Origin: Talaromyces rugulosus
Taxonomy: Eukaryota > Ascomycota > Eurotiomycetes > Eurotiales > Trichocomaceae
NCBI RefSeq assembly: GCF_013368755.1
Contig: NC_049565.1
Location: 310,001 to 374,000 of the forward strand
DNA length: 64,000 nt
Reading direction: 5' to 3'
Every line of letters starts with the position of its first letter. Position 1 is the first letter of the stretch. The notes beneath the pieces were generated by a model that was given only the letters and a program-made list of their open reading frames with translations, made no database searches and had not been told where the DNA came from. The position numbers were made by a program, and so were the translations under genes. Positions 44,481-57,508 of the stretch are shown here, piece by piece.

Positions 44481-47400
44481 GGCTGAGCTCTTTTCTTCTG
44501 CCTGCAGAAAGATGAGAGAACACGGATAACCTAAAGCGGATGAGCGCGGTGTAAACACACAAAACAACACGGGGAAAGAGTCGGTCAACGTACCACACTA
44601 GAACAGTGTTTCCAAACCAGACGGATTGCAGTGAGTTGTTCGATCGAAAGGTACTCAACAAGACTCGGGTTTCATTCTTCGTGTGCGAGTGGATATGATA
44701 GAGAGATTTGAGTTGAAATTGGAAAGAGAGGCAAGGGAAACGTGGAAGAATTAGCGAGTAGGTGAGTGATTGGATCAAGTCAGTTGTAAGGAGCGAATGA
44801 CAGAATGACACAAGGAAAAGGTCGCAGAGTTTGTATGAATTAAAAAAGAGGGACTGGTTGGTTCTCACACCGATAGTTATTGGAACAGGAGGGGGGGGGT
44901 GTACACGTTTCCTGCAAGATTGGGGGAAGAGGTGGAGGGAAAGGAGATCTTTGGAACGGTCAACGAAGGTTCCACGGCGGCGGAAACGGATCGTGAGGCC
45001 AAGACGAGCACTAAAGAGGACCAAACTGGAAGGGGAAGCCCCTGGATGGATGACAGGGTCCTAATAGGGTATGGATGGCGCCGTGGGGACAAGAAGCGTA
45101 ACGGCACGACGACGGCGCGAAGCGGGTGTCTCTTTTTTGCTCGCACGGATCAGGTGCGCGACTTTGAAGGGGACCCAGAGGAGTGGAATTTAGGAGAAAT
45201 GTTTCAATTCAAGTTTAGGGACGGGGAAGGGAGATAAGTTAACGAAAAAAAAAACAACAGTATCTCACACCGTCGATCAAGCGCAGGATGGGTAAGCGCG
45301 CGTGGGACTCGGCAAGGGTGAGAGACTGGCACGAGCAGGATGCCAATGGGGAGGAGAGCGAAGGCTGGCTTGCATCAACAATGATGGCACAACGCGTGGG
45401 GAGAGACGATTCAATTGGGAGGGCGACAGCGCATATGACCAAAGGAACCATAACACAGCAGCAGCAGCAGTCAGTCGCAGTCGCAGTCTGGGTGAGCGCG
45501 CGAAGAGCTAGTAGCAGCACCAAGGCTCCGCCCAGCAACAAGAGGATGTACGGCGAATTGGCGAACGAGAAACGGGGGCAAAAGAGTGTAGGTTCCACCT
45601 GCTGTCAAAAAGGAGGTGAGTCGTCGACGCGCCAGGACGAGGACGAGGAGCGAAGCGGTTTAGTGAGCTAATTAGCAGGACGGTTCGTGATTGACGGTGA
45701 GGATCCAATTTTGGAATGCGACAACAAAAAGAGTCCAGTCCAGACGGGGCCAACTAAGAGGAATCGGCGAGCGCGCCGGCGAGTTGTGAACAGCGGGGCA
45801 TGGTGTCGATGATGCTGATGATGATGCTGATGATTATTGTGGTAAAGGTTGCAGATTGTTTATCTCAAGGGCTGGAAGATGGCACGAAAGAACGAGCGAG
45901 GGCGCAAGCAGAGAGCCGGGCAGAGCAAGCATGCATGAGATGACGGGCCGCTTTGGGGGGCAGGAGCACAGCCAGGACAGGGGAAGGCGCGAGGGATCGA
46001 GCGGCCTTGCCCGATTGGGAAGCACACAGTGAGCAGTGTTGCTAGCGGACCGCGCTAGCCTGAAGCAGCATAGCCCCCCGAGCATGAATAATAATAATGG
46101 CGGCCGTAGCAGTCGTATGCTAACTTGCTGAGCTTGCTGAGCTTGCTAAGTTTGGCCGGCGTGGCGGAAGGACAGGCTTGTGGGGCGCCCGTAAAGGGGA
46201 CGGGCGTGGCTGATTGGCTGGAGCGTCCCACTCATTGTATCAACCAACATACGAGTAATGAGTACGCAGTACTTGGGTTCTATCTACGTGGCCCGGAAGC
46301 CAAGACAGCTATACTGATACGCGGAAATAATAATAACGGCAATAATAATAACAGTAATAATAAGAATAATAAGCACTGCTAGGGACACATAATAAACAGT
46401 GAGTGGCCCACCAGAGGCTTTGCGCTTCGCTCCGCACCGCACCCAGCCAAAGCTTATTAGTGGGTCGAGTAATATTAATAGGGTCAGCAGGAAACTCACT
46501 ACGTACACGGTAATCGTAATTACCGTGGAGGCGTCTGGCCCCAGGCCGGCAACGGGCTAGCCTGCAATTGGCGGCACTGGCCCCACCGGGGTTACCTTCC
46601 GCTTTAGCTGGCCTTGGCGCCTGAACCCGTCAGGCACTCCCGTCCGAACTGCCGCCACGTCCCCCTGTTAACCACACGGCCTTTGATACTCTCTGCATGA
46701 GAGACGTCCAGAGCCCTGAGTCAGGAAACCTACACCTACGGCGTGTCACGACAACCAAACTCTGAGACAGCAGGACCAAACAACAAAGAAAGCCCCCCGG
46801 CAACAAACAGCTAACAAACAGCTAATCTTAGCAGCGCCAACAGCAACGGGCCCCATCGGCTCCAAGCTCAACCCGCCACAATGGAATCATCCCGATGATA
46901 TCTGTCAATGAGAGACTCCGTTGACTCGGTACGGACTCCTCCGTCGTCATGATGTTGCAGGCCGACTCCACTTGTTGCATGGTGAACACAACCAAAAACT
47001 GTCAAATTATCTATCGATCTTGAAGGATTCCGCTGCAGGATGATGGTCCCTCGGGTGATGTGCTGCTCGGCGGTTCAACGTCCGTAGTTCGCGGGGGTGG
47101 CATTAGTCTGTCACATACCGCAACGCCGCATAAAACAACAACAACAACAACAATAATAATAATAATATAAACAGCACTGCTGTCTCCAACTATCCAACTG
47201 TCCATTCTCCTCATAGGGGTCGAAGCACATTTCCCTCCACGGCTTATTGGACATTACATTATGCACCGCAGCATCACTGATCACTCATCACTCACGCGGG
47301 GGTTCTCCTACTGACAGGCTGCAGATCAGGCTGAAAGAAAGAAACATTTCCCCCCGTCGGGCAGTGTCCGTGTTCGCAAAAGAATGGAGCTTTTTTCCTG

Positions 47401-49395
47401 CCTCCATAATTAATGGTTCCCGTCCTATCCGCCGCTTGCCCAATCTAACAAAAAGCCCCATTCCAAGACCAAAAATTCGACCTCGCACGGAGGCAGGAAA
47501 AAAACAAAAAAAATTAATATATTTGTTTGATTTTGAGCGCGCCAATTATTTACTCCCATGACCATCACCCGATCTTCCGGTTGCTAGTCCTGCCCTAGTT
47601 GATATCGCCATGTCTAGATATGGCAGTAGCCATGTATCCATTATTCTATCCATTGTCCGTTTTGTCGGGATTTGAGCGATATTCTAATTGCTCCTTGGCA
47701 ATATTAATATTAAAATTTAAATCTTTTAGGGTTAAACTTTGAGCCATTTTTATTGATATCTTAATAATCGTATAGTTAGTAGTGTTGCTTTTTGCCCCTC
47801 AAATGTCAACCTGTAAAAAGTAGTTGCCCTTTACGATTAGTGGCTGGCAACTGGCTGGTCACCCGACCATGATCCCAAAGTCAAACAAACAGAGGGGGAA
47901 ACAACAAGAGAGGAAAAAGGAAGAAAACAAACGCGCGGAATGGCTGCCTCGCTGCTTGGGCAGCCTCGCAGCGGCAAGTGATGATCATCATTCGACCGCT
48001 GTTCCTGGGCTAATGCGGCCAACCGACCACCCAAAGTGCTGGAATTTTGTAGACTGTCGATGAATGGTTGCCTTGGCAAAATAATTAATTTGATTTATTG
48101 TGCAGTGCATATGTATACGAGGCAGAAAGGTTTTGAAGAAACTCTACTACAGTACCAGGATTCTTGCCAGTCGTTTACCAGAGCAACTTGATCAATAATT
48201 TTGATTGACATGTGCATTGTTGATGGCCTATTCCACAAACAATTTAATATTTCATCACAGCAGTGGGTGAGACTGTTAGATTTATCTTTGCTTGAATATT
48301 TAATATTGTGTGATGGTGAGTTAGTTCTACATGTAGTATATCGCACAGAGGGCTATTGTGTCAACAATGTACATTGAACTAGATGACATTAGTGAAATAA
48401 GAATTCTAAGGATCAAGTATATTTCAGGTTCTACATGAATGGACTTGTTATTAATTTTGAATCTAAATTATGTCTTGAAATTTAGGGTTAGCGACGATGT
48501 TAATCAACAATAGCCCTACATCACGTGTTGTCCTTGACCTACATGTCAACTCAACCTCTCTCCATTAAATATTTAAATGTTAATAGTTAATATTCGAAAT
48601 AATCCCTCTGTTATTTAAATTCGAAGAAATAATAAAAGTCGTCTACAATACATGTACTTGGCTTTGTGGTGCATTATATCAATCGATCAATTGATGTAGG
48701 CCAATCTCATATATATCCTCCCGCTAACGTCAATACTCATGCTACCAGCATCAATCAATTCAATGTTGATACCACATAATATCAATACATCAATTGATAT
48801 ATAACTAACACTGAGCACTCAAAATTGAATCTTAAAATTTTTGAATTAACTAACTTTTAGAAACAAACATTGCACTGATTAGCTGGCAGCCACAAGATCA
48901 TCTCAGCCCCTAAATATGCACTTAATATGAATATGCACCATCTGCAAACAAAACAGTTAACTTATTGCAGGGAACTTGAATTATATTCTCCGTGAAATGA
49001 AAAGAATAACAAACTGCCAGTCAAGACCGCCTCTGGTGGCCCAGGCGCGCTCACATGATATGTGCAAACGGACGACAATATTTCTTTCACCCGACTGCCT
49101 CCTGCTGTTTTCCCTCCTACATCACCCCTTCTGCTACAAGATTGTCAAGTCTTTTTTCTCTCAAACCCGCATTTCATCGCTAGACATCGAACTGTAAGCA
49201 CTGCCCTAGCCCTCCGCCTTTATACCGACACGCTTTATACTTGCACGCCACAAGAAGCAATCCGAGGCAGATCTGGGAGGAAGACGAACCCGGAGGGAGA
49301 TTGAGCCACGGATGATAGCCTCTCCATCTCACTCCTGATTCCCCATCTTTGCGCTGATTTTGAGTCTTCTAGTTGCTTTCAAAGAGCTGCTCACC
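44481..49395. promoter_or_regulatory. 4.9-kb gene-free region between imeB and the Stc1-type gene
   Basis: No conserved ORF seen. The imeB side is GC-richer with G-runs (G9 at 44890-44898), a CAG-repeat (45458-45471), ATGATG repeats (45811-45838) and ATA/AAT microsatellites (46326-46373, 47135-47168). The part from 47.6 to 49.0 kb is AT-rich with ATCAATTGAT-like palindromes. It probably holds the long leader and control region of the developmental kinase and the promoter of the downstream plus-strand gene. Confidence 0.5.
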
Positions 49396-50624
49396 ATGGC
49401 CGGAGGCTGGTCCGAGGAGAAAGTTAACAGGTATGGAGTGCACCACCATCCAAACCAGCATCTCATCTGCTAACTTCTTCACTTTAGGGTAAAAAATCTC
49501 CAGCTCCCACAAATGTCAGTCCTCCTCTATGATAATACCAAGAGCAAGGCTAACAACACCACAGGCTCAAATGCATGGGCTGCCACAAAACCCGCTCTCA
49601 CACCGCGTATTCGGGCGGCCAGCTCCAGCGTCTAAGACAGAGTGTTGTGTCTAGGGGCCAAGGTGCTCTCGTTAACCCTCAAGTGCGTTGTCGTATTTGT
49701 ACCGGAGGCGAAGCACCGGTCGAGATCACTTGCATTAGGTGCGATAAGCGCAAGTTTGTGGAAGATTTCTTCAAAGCCCAACGCCAAAACCTCGATACTG
49801 CTGTATGCTGTTTTCCTTTCCTTTCTTTCCTTTCCTTCTTTTATAGCTAATCGGCAATACCCGCATCACTGCAGACATGCATCAACTGCGTTTCGGATGG
49901 ACAGATGGCTCGGCCATGGGATGGCAACGAGGGAACAGGGGATAGCGACAACGAATACCTCCATGGCGATGACGACTGCTCTACAGTAGTAGGGGTATGT
50001 AATCCAACCGCCCAGCACTCGTCAAGCTAGTTGCTAATTGTCAACCGACCCACAGAGCACTTTGGGAGGCGTGTCGCTTCGTATCGGGGACGTCGGCGAT
50101 GAAGCCAACGAAACGTCTAGCATGAACTCACGTCCTTCAATCCCTAGCTTGACGGGATCTCGCCGTGGTAATGGCGATGATTATGATGATGGTGACACAG
50201 ACTCTTCTGACGGGGATGGGTTTCTTGAAGATCCCTCTCAACCTGACACCTCCTCGATTGTCAACTCCTCATGGACCAACTCTTCGGCTATGAGCTCCTC
50301 AGCTATCAACGAGGACAGCCAAGCCAGCGCATTGTCGAGACTAAGGGACACCCGGGGCGATTACGACTGGAAGATGCAAGAACCCAGGTCGAGCAGATAT
50401 AGGCCACCGACAAGCTCCAAGCCAAGCAAATGGGCTAAAACCAGGGTACGTCTGTTAGAGATTCCAGTTTCGATCGAGTATACTCACCTCTTTTGTTCCT
50501 CTAGGCTCACGATCCGACTCGCGATGCCCGAAACATGCGCATCCCCGAGCCATCCGAGGTCGCGGAGGAAGACGACCGGCGTAGCGAAGTCGGAACTTCC
50601 GTTCCCCCTGAGTCCTATCTTTAG
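49396..50624 (+). CDS. Stc1-domain protein
   Basis: A multi-exon gene of about 310 residues. The first exon is short (MAGGWSEEKVNR), the second tiny (VKNLQLPQ). The Stc1 domain follows: CMGCHKTRSHTAYSGGQLQRL, CRICTGG, ITCIRCDKRKFVEDFFKAQR, and across an intron TCINCV, giving four CxxC pairs for zinc. The rest is acidic, Ser/Asp-rich and probably disordered, ending EVGTSVPPESYL. In fission yeast Stc1 links the RNAi effector RITS to the Clr4 methyltransferase complex; role here is inferred from the domain only. Start context is CACCATGGC. Confidence 0.85.
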
Positions 50625-51664
50625 ACATTCAAAGTCAAATGGTATCGGGCAGCAGACGACTGTTTCACTGCTATGGTGGAGCTAGACGTCACTCGACATG
50701 CAACTTATCAATCGACGTTTCAGGGGTTCAATCTCGGGTTTTTTTTTAAAAAAAAGAATTCAAAAAATAAAAAGATAGCAAGATTTGCTGTGGTTGGGGA
50801 GGACTCTCGGCTGTTTCGTTTCACTCGTTATGGTTTATGGTTTAGTTAAGGACAATGAAATCTCTATAACCTCTACTCAATAGATTTTCTTCTTGTCAAT
50901 TACATGAAGATAGAGACGGATGCAAATGTATGGAACGGACACGGCCCGGACCACGCACCGTACCGTATTTTCCTGTAAACATTGAAACAAATGTCTAGGA
51001 CAAGTCCGACCAGCCATTGGACACTAATCCCAGCAACCCAGGAGCTGCAAGAATAATTGTAATTATTATTCCAGATAAGGTCGCATCTGGAGTAGCAGAT
51101 CAAGGCTGACCAGAAGCCACATGGAAGGCTAGTGCCAGCATGACGTAATGGGACAATGAGGGGGATGGATGCCTAGCAACTTTTCGTCCGTCCAGGCTGA
51201 ACTTTTTCCTTTTTTTCTCTCTGATTTATTATTTTATTGCGCTCTTGTTGCTAATGTCCTCGACCCCCCTGAAGTAGAACTCGGCTGTGTGTGCTTGCTT
51301 TGGTGCAACCCCGTGTCGTTCGCACGCACGCCCGGCGGGAATCGGCCGCCCCTCCTCGCCTGCCTGGAGGTCAGGTGTCGATCGTCTCACTTTCTCTCCG
51401 CAACTACAAACTTAGATCTGTCTTTTTTTTGCGTCCATTCACCTTCCATCTCAGGAAAAATCAAACACGAAATATCAAAAGAGGCTTCCAGCAGTCTCTA
51501 CCGGCCTTGTACCAGGGGACACGCCCGTCTTGATCTTGCGCGCTCCTGATTAGCGTCGCAGCCAAGCGAGTCGACTGCTTCGCGGTCTTCTTGCTCGGTG
51601 AAGCTGAAAGTGAAAGGGACGACACAAAAGCAGGGAGATATTGGCGTGGACGAGCAACAAAAAC
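50625..51664. other. intergenic: Stc1-type 3' flank and promoter of next gene
   Basis: No gene seen; pyrimidine-rich tracts near 51200-51440 fit a promoter and 5' leader. Confidence 0.45.
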
Positions 51665-53717
51665 ATGACGTACAATTCCTACCACGACCCCGCGGGACCC
51701 TACGAGCAGCAGCCCTCTGCACCACCACCGCCGGGAGATGAGCGCTTCTCAGATGAAAGACCATACCCCGGGTCGCCGTCCTTTAACCCGCCATATCCCT
51801 CGCAGTACATGTCAGACCAGGTCCAGATGCCTCAGCCCCGCATGCCATCGCCCTCGTTCCAGGCTCAGCCGCCTCCATCCTCCGGGGGGCGATTCGACGA
51901 TGCCGTTGCTTCTGCTGTTCACCAGGCTGATACCTCTAATCATTTCTCGCCCGACCTGATTTCGCAGGTCACTGCGACTGTTATTCAGCAGCTTCAAGCT
52001 TATGGTTTAGGCTCGCCTCAACAGCAGCAGCAGCAGCAACCGCAACAACAACCACCGCCGCCGCCTCCACAGGCACCTCCTGTACTTGATACCACCTACT
52101 ATGAACCGCCGCCTGCACCGCGGTACCGCGGTACCGAGTCACCCGAGGCCCGTGAAGCCAAGTCTACTTATTCCATACCTATCGAAACCCGAGATGGTTC
52201 AAGGAGGCCGAGTCCGGGCAAGGTTAGTGACGTCGGGTCGGAAAGTCGCCCGACCATGTCTGAACGGATGCCGACATCATCGGACGAGATGACGACGCTG
52301 GAAAAGGTATGGGGCAGGATGTTTGAAGACGGAAAGCCGACTCCGAGACTGGGTCAGCTGCTCAGGGGAATTGCGGTTCATTTGGTAATCCCATTACAGC
52401 CTGGTTCAGAGATATAGTCACTGACTTGAGAAAAAAAAAGATCGAGGATCACCATCCCGAAAACACACTTGTAGTCATTCCGGAGAAGATGCAAAAGTAC
52501 TACTCAGTGACCAAGGTTTCGATGGATACTTATCCATGGCATGGTGGGTGATCCACAACATTCTACCAACTATGCCCATACTAACTTTCGTAGATATATT
52601 TGACGACCAGATCTCGTCCGTCTCACGAATTTACCGAGACATCGAAGCCGAGCACCATCTTGTCCAAGACCCGCTCAACCTAAATGCCCGGCCAGACAAA
52701 CCAGGCCTGACTCCTCGCGGCTTTGAACGTTGGTTCACGCTGATGATCCAGTCTAATCCGGACAGAGAATTTGCCCGCTTGCAGAAAACAGTGCTTGATA
52801 TGCCGATTAGTAACCCGGATGATAAGAAGGAACGATTTCCAAAAGAATTGCCCCGACGACTATTTCCTAGTTCAGCAGACCTTGATACTCTCGAGAAATT
52901 AGAGGCTTCCATCGTCACCCATAGCGGATTAGATCTTCCCCGGAATCTTCCCCATGAGCGTTCCAGATCACCTGCCCGGAGAGCGCCGGTTGAAAAGTCT
53001 CCGTCGAGGGCTGGAACTGAACGTGCTCCTCCACCTGTCCAGGAGCGTGAACCAAAACCCTACTCGTCGACTCCAAGTTCGGCAGTTGTTGAGGACGAAG
53101 AAGACGAAACGATTCCGCCACGTCCGATTGAACGAGAAAGAAAGCCATATAGCGCCCAACCTGGCGGAGGCAAATTCTACGATGATAGCAACGAACAAGC
53201 CCCAAAAACCGAGACGAGCAAGGGAAAGGAGTTTTTGTCATCACCTACGACCACAACCTCCCACCGACAATCGCATTCGTATAGTCAAGAGCCACCGCAT
53301 GTGCGTTCTAGTCAGGGAACAGGACCAACTAGTGGTTATAATGGCCACACCCATCACGGCTCTATCTCGTCCAAACCGGGCCGAGCGCGCAGCTCCTCTG
53401 TCGGAGTCAATGGCGGACCGGGTGATTATCGACATTCAGAACCAGATCTCAACTCGTTTGACGCGGATTACGGGACTTCTTACAAGACAAGTTCTGCCAC
53501 TGGAGATGGATACGACGAGGGACGTCGATACCGAGACTACGACCGAGACGATAGCAGGGACTATGAAGTTTTACGAGAGAGAGAACGTGACCGCGAGCGA
53601 CGTTATCACGACAATCTAAGCAGCCGGAATACCTGGAGCGAAGAAGACTACTACCGAGGACTGTTGGGTGGACAGGGCGCTGGACCTATCGGCGGCACCG
53701 ACTATCGGTATCGCTAG
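51665..53717 (+). CDS. DUF7514-like fungal protein with disordered ends
   Basis: Three exons (51665-52384, 52441-52543, 52594-53717) encode 648 residues. The N-terminus is Pro/Gln-rich, with polyQ and polyP tracts (QQQQQQQ, PPPPPP). A folded core begins MTTLEKVWGRMFEDGKPTPRLGQLLRGIAVHL and continues PENTLVVIPEKMQKYY, IYRDIEAEHHLVQ and TPRGFERWFTLMIQSNPDREFARLQ. The rest is highly charged, ending in Arg/Asp/Tyr-rich low complexity (RDYDRDDSRDYEVLRERERDRERR). The core pattern is one I associate with a fungal domain of unknown function, recalled as DUF7514. No function is proposed. Start 51665 is the first ATG of the frame. Confidence 0.8.
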
Positions 53718-53866
53718 ATACATTGTATTTTCTGTACACCTTTTTCTTCATTATGACGTGTGATATTTAACGGGAAAGGCATTGAGCTTGGAGTTTGTCT
53801 ATCTTGAGATACCTTGGTTTTGTGTCTTTTAGGTTGGACGGACTTTTTTTTTTGGGACTTTTGTAA

Positions 53867-54378
53867 TTAATCTAATAATGAGTTTACGTTTGGGGCAGCT
53901 TTTTTCTTTGCCAACCTGGCTTCCAGCCTTTTATTGCTCTCCGTGATCCATTCGGCCTCCTTTTCTCTTAGCTTTTCCTCCTTGTCCCACCTCTTCATGA
54001 TCCGTCTATAATCCTTCCCTTCTCTTTCTTCGAGTCTCCTCTGCTTCTCGACCACCCGTCTTCGATCCCTAGCGACATCGGTTTCTTCGTCACGGGCCCG
54101 TCGTCTCAGCGCCTCGACAATCTCCGGCGTCAGCGACCACGGCACCGACAAAACACCCACCAGGAAACGCGCGCGCTCATTCCAGAATTTCACCTCGGCG
54201 TTTGTCTCGCGCAGAACCCAGAAACGCTCGAGGACGACATGCATCATCATCGTCGCGCGGAATTTCGATAGGGTTCCCTTGATTTTCACTACTGCGCCGA
54301 CGCGCAGCGCCGCGGTGTCGATGGGTGAGCGCGCTGTGGATGTTACGTTGATGGTGGTACCACCATCGCTGCCGCTGC

Positions 54379-54410
<32 letters not shown>

Positions 54411-54843
54411 GTGTTGGGCTGGCTCGTCGCCGTCGCTTTGAGAATGACGACTTCGATGGTGGCGCCACTGCTATCGTCGATATTCAGCACTGTGCGCCGC
54501 TCGTACTCGTCGCGCGTGACGACCACGCCTGCCAGGCAGACGAACTGAATTGGATGGTTGTTGTAGAAATAGACATTCTGGCCTGCAAAATCGTCTCTGC
54601 TGGTTAGTCGCAGCTAGAAGTATAGACCTCCCTAAAAAAGGAAAAAAAAGAGAAGAAGAAAAAAAGCACACCTTCAAATCCGTCTTTCGGTCGGAGTCGA
54701 TGGATGTCGGCGATGCTTAGCTTCACCCAGGCGAAATGGGTTGGCGAGGCTGGGAAGCAGAATGCGGGGTAGAAGGGATGCGCTTCGGCCGGGTCGCGCG
54801 TGGTGGTGATGGTGGTCCGGGCAGAGGAGGCATCTTTGGCCAT
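53867..54843 (-). CDS. stn1: CST complex subunit Stn1 (OB-fold)
   Basis: Two exons. The OB-fold runs from FYPAFCFPASPTHFAWVKLSIADIH through QNVYFYNNHPIQFVCLAGVVV, then RRTVLNIDDSSGATIEVVILK and VGAVVKIKGTLS. A poly-Thr run interrupts the fold's loop. The C-terminal third is Arg/Glu/Lys-rich helix. Stn1 caps telomeres with Ten1 and recruits DNA polymerase alpha-primase for fill-in. The intron follows GFEG; two acceptors in the same frame are possible (TTTTGCAG giving EGQNVYFY, or CAGCAGAG giving EDDFAGQNVYFY). Start at 54843. Confidence 0.88.
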
Positions 54844-55467
54844 GTGGTCATTTTTGGGTCTTCTTGGCTATTCAAGTGTTGTGGAAGTGTCGATAGTCAA
54901 TAGTAGATATATTGAAGGTCAACTTGGTGTCGGCTGACGACGCGTCTCGGGACGCGAAAATGGCGGGTGGTCACGTGCAGAATTAATCTAGAAATAGGGT
55001 AAATTATCCTCTCGTTTATTCGCGTATTCATTGATTCATTTATCTTGGACTATTATACACAAACAGAAATCCGAGGCAGGTGAAACCCACTTCAATATAA
55101 CAATGGCATTTGATGGCCCTAGGTCGATTAGGTGCCGCCCGATAATGTGGATATGACCATATCTACCAGCTGACTTCGAGAGATACTAAGTTATCGAAAA
55201 GGTGAAAAGTGATCAGAATGAGATTTCTTGTAGAATATCAATCTCTGATCTTAGTAAAGTATTTTGGCAATCAGCTAGAGCTTTCATATCAAGCAGATTG
55301 TACTTGCGAGAAAGCCGCGAAAGCCGCGAAAGCAATTGGAACCTGCCATAAAGCATCGCTGTAGCTGGTCTGCGGGGAGATGCGTTGGCAATAATCGTGC
55401 AAACTCCTAGAATCCTATCTTTGTAGCCTTGTAGCATTGTGACCTGAACCACGCAGCCCATGACCGC
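54844..55467. other. intergenic: stn1 promoter / phosphotransferase 3' flank
   Basis: Contains no recognised gene. A minus-strand frame at 55213-55461 has no family similarity and is likely 3' UTR. Confidence 0.45.
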
Positions 55468-57050
55468 TTAGACAGCCACCTCTTCGGACAGCACCTCGTC
55501 ATTTTTTATCTCAGTCTTGACTGCAAAGGGTGAACAGAGGGAAGTGAGGTCGGAATCTACCAGATACCTGGCTATAAAGTCCTCCTTCTTCATATCTCCA
55601 CTGTCCACAAGCGCCTTGTCCGCCTCCAGCTTGTCCACAGCTTTGTCGTGCTTATCCAGCTCGCTCAACTTCTGCACCGCGAATGCCTCGGGCTCTTCTG
55701 AGTTTGAAAAATCTACCGTACGCTTTACCCACGCGTCATCCCCAAAATGTTGACGCAGATGCGTAAAAGGGAAAGTTCGATGGTCATTGAAGCCGTTTGA
55801 GAGGATCATGTGTAACCACATGGCCCCGGAATCTTGGGACCACTTTATGAGGCTGGAAAGTTCCCTCTCTTCGTTCCCGGGCATCTTGGCCTCTTCCTCC
55901 TCCAAGATACGCAGAAAAATCTCAAGGTACTTGAAGTACCTAGGGGCCATCTTTGGGGGATCATCTCCTAGATGGCAATCCCACTCAGGGTTGATGGGTC
56001 TGTCCTGGAGAAGCCACCACGGTGAGCCAAATAACTGGGCAGGTCCAATATATGACCATTCAAGATCTACTACTCCAACAACAGTGAGATCTTCTTCGCT
56101 TCGAACAATCAGATTCGCCAAGCCGAGATCATCGCAAATCAGCTTAAACTTGCAGCTGTTATACTTTGCATTGACCAAATCAGGTATCAAGACTTGTAGC
56201 CTCTTGAACTCTTTATAATTGTTCTTACCATCGTATAAACCAAAAACCGAGTTCGGCTGTTGAACAAGCTGCTTCCAGTCTTGCCCAAAAACATGTTGGA
56301 AATACTCCGTGGTTGTTGCGAAGCCTTGACTTCGGTCACCTAGAGACGAGATAGCTGTTTAGTTAGTCTACTAGTGCATTGGAGAAATAAGCCGTACCAA
56401 AGGTATCAACCCCTCCCACATGGAGGATATTATGCGCCTTGTACGTTAGCGGACGTACAGGGCTCTGAGCCTCAGCCCCCCGGCCATGGCAGACTGCCAA
56501 TCCGGTCAAAATCTAGTTTGAAAAGCTGGAGTAAAAAGTTCGCAAACTGCCTGTAGATAACTACAATGTCTTTGTCACTGATGTCTTCTCTCATGAGTCT
56601 GGTGGGCTTTTCGGCGGTGGGATCGTTGAGAATTTTGCTGAGAGACACGCCTTCAATAAAGTCCATCATGATGAAGGGACCTAGGCCAAGTAGGTTGCTT
56701 GCAGCGAGACCCCATGCCTGAACTTTTGGAACGGGAATGGTCGTCTTGTCGCGAATGAGAGTCAGAGCTGTCACCTCCATGGCAACCTTCTCGTCGGCGT
56801 GCTCTGTAGAGACCATCCCCCCACGAGGGAAACGAACCATCCAGGCAGTGCCGTCACTAAAGACCACCTTCAGGCCGGCATTGTATGCACCGTTATAAAA
56901 GCTGCCGTCGACTTGGCAGGGAAGCTTGTCGGGGTGGAATGTCGACACCCACGGGCAGAGACGGCCTGTTTGGAGCGCCCCGGCCACCTTGTCGACCCAG
57001 AGTAGATCTTGCACATCGTGGACAGTATCAACAAGCGAGTTGACTTGCAT
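55468..57050 (-). pseudogene. APH/choline-kinase-fold phosphotransferase, frame broken by one base in a G-run
   Basis: The N-terminal part (57050-56472) reads SFYNGAYNAGLKVVFSDGTAWMVRFPR, then VTALTLIRDKTTIPVPKV and FIMMDFIEGVSL, and ends at RIGSLPWPGG with a stop. The next in-frame family residues (VRPLTYKAHNILHVGGVDTFG) continue one frame away. Dropping one base of a six-G run (plus-strand C6 at 56476-56481) makes the frame continuous. After an intron the catalytic loop (ICDDLGLANLIV) and VVDLEWSYIGPAQLF follow to the stop at 55468. These proteins are abundant in filamentous fungi with largely unknown substrates. The break may be a real indel or a homopolymer sequencing error. Confidence 0.75.
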
Positions 57051-57508
57051 AATGTCTGATTTTGAGGTCGACCACTATTGTCATGTTCTTGGATGTTGTA
57101 GGAGCGAAGTTGACCTCGAAAAGGCGTACACTGGCACGGTGACTGTGACTGGCTAACTACATGCGGCTAGACCGAGTCACACAATGCAAGGCTGCACATA
57201 CATTGACACAGCTTTGAATTAATTTAAATCATTGGATGTGACTTCTTGTTTTCCAGGAGGAAGCCTGGTTGCCTACAAAATGATCACTTGTTACTCGAAT
57301 GCGGCGTGGTTGATTAGGCTACGAGGCTGCCTGGACAGCGAGGCGTATTGCCAACACAAACGCCTATATAAGACGAGACATAATCAAGGATCACCCAAAT
57401 CTTCACAGCTCATATAACTCGTCTCTAAACCATACTTGTTATTTCTCATTAGACGAAAATACAGTTCATTCCTCCCACCAGATCTAGCTTAGCATACATC
57501 TACCCACC
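57051..57508. promoter_or_regulatory. divergent promoter of phosphotransferase and small ORF
   Basis: Contains CCTATATAAGACG, a TATA box at 57363-57370 about 140 bp before the small ORF start on the plus strand. Confidence 0.5.

Noticed and set aside
47120..47170. CAA/TAA tract as a CRISPR-like or functional repeat array
   Set aside because: Simple trinucleotide microsatellite without spacers; eukaryotic genome.
48480..48860. AT-rich ATCAATTGAT-type palindromes as a mitochondrial DNA insertion
   Set aside because: No mitochondrial gene or tRNA signature was visible, so composition alone does not support it.
55213..55461. Minus-strand ORF downstream of the phosphotransferase as a separate gene
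   Set aside because: No family pattern and immediately follows the stop codon; better explained as 3' UTR.
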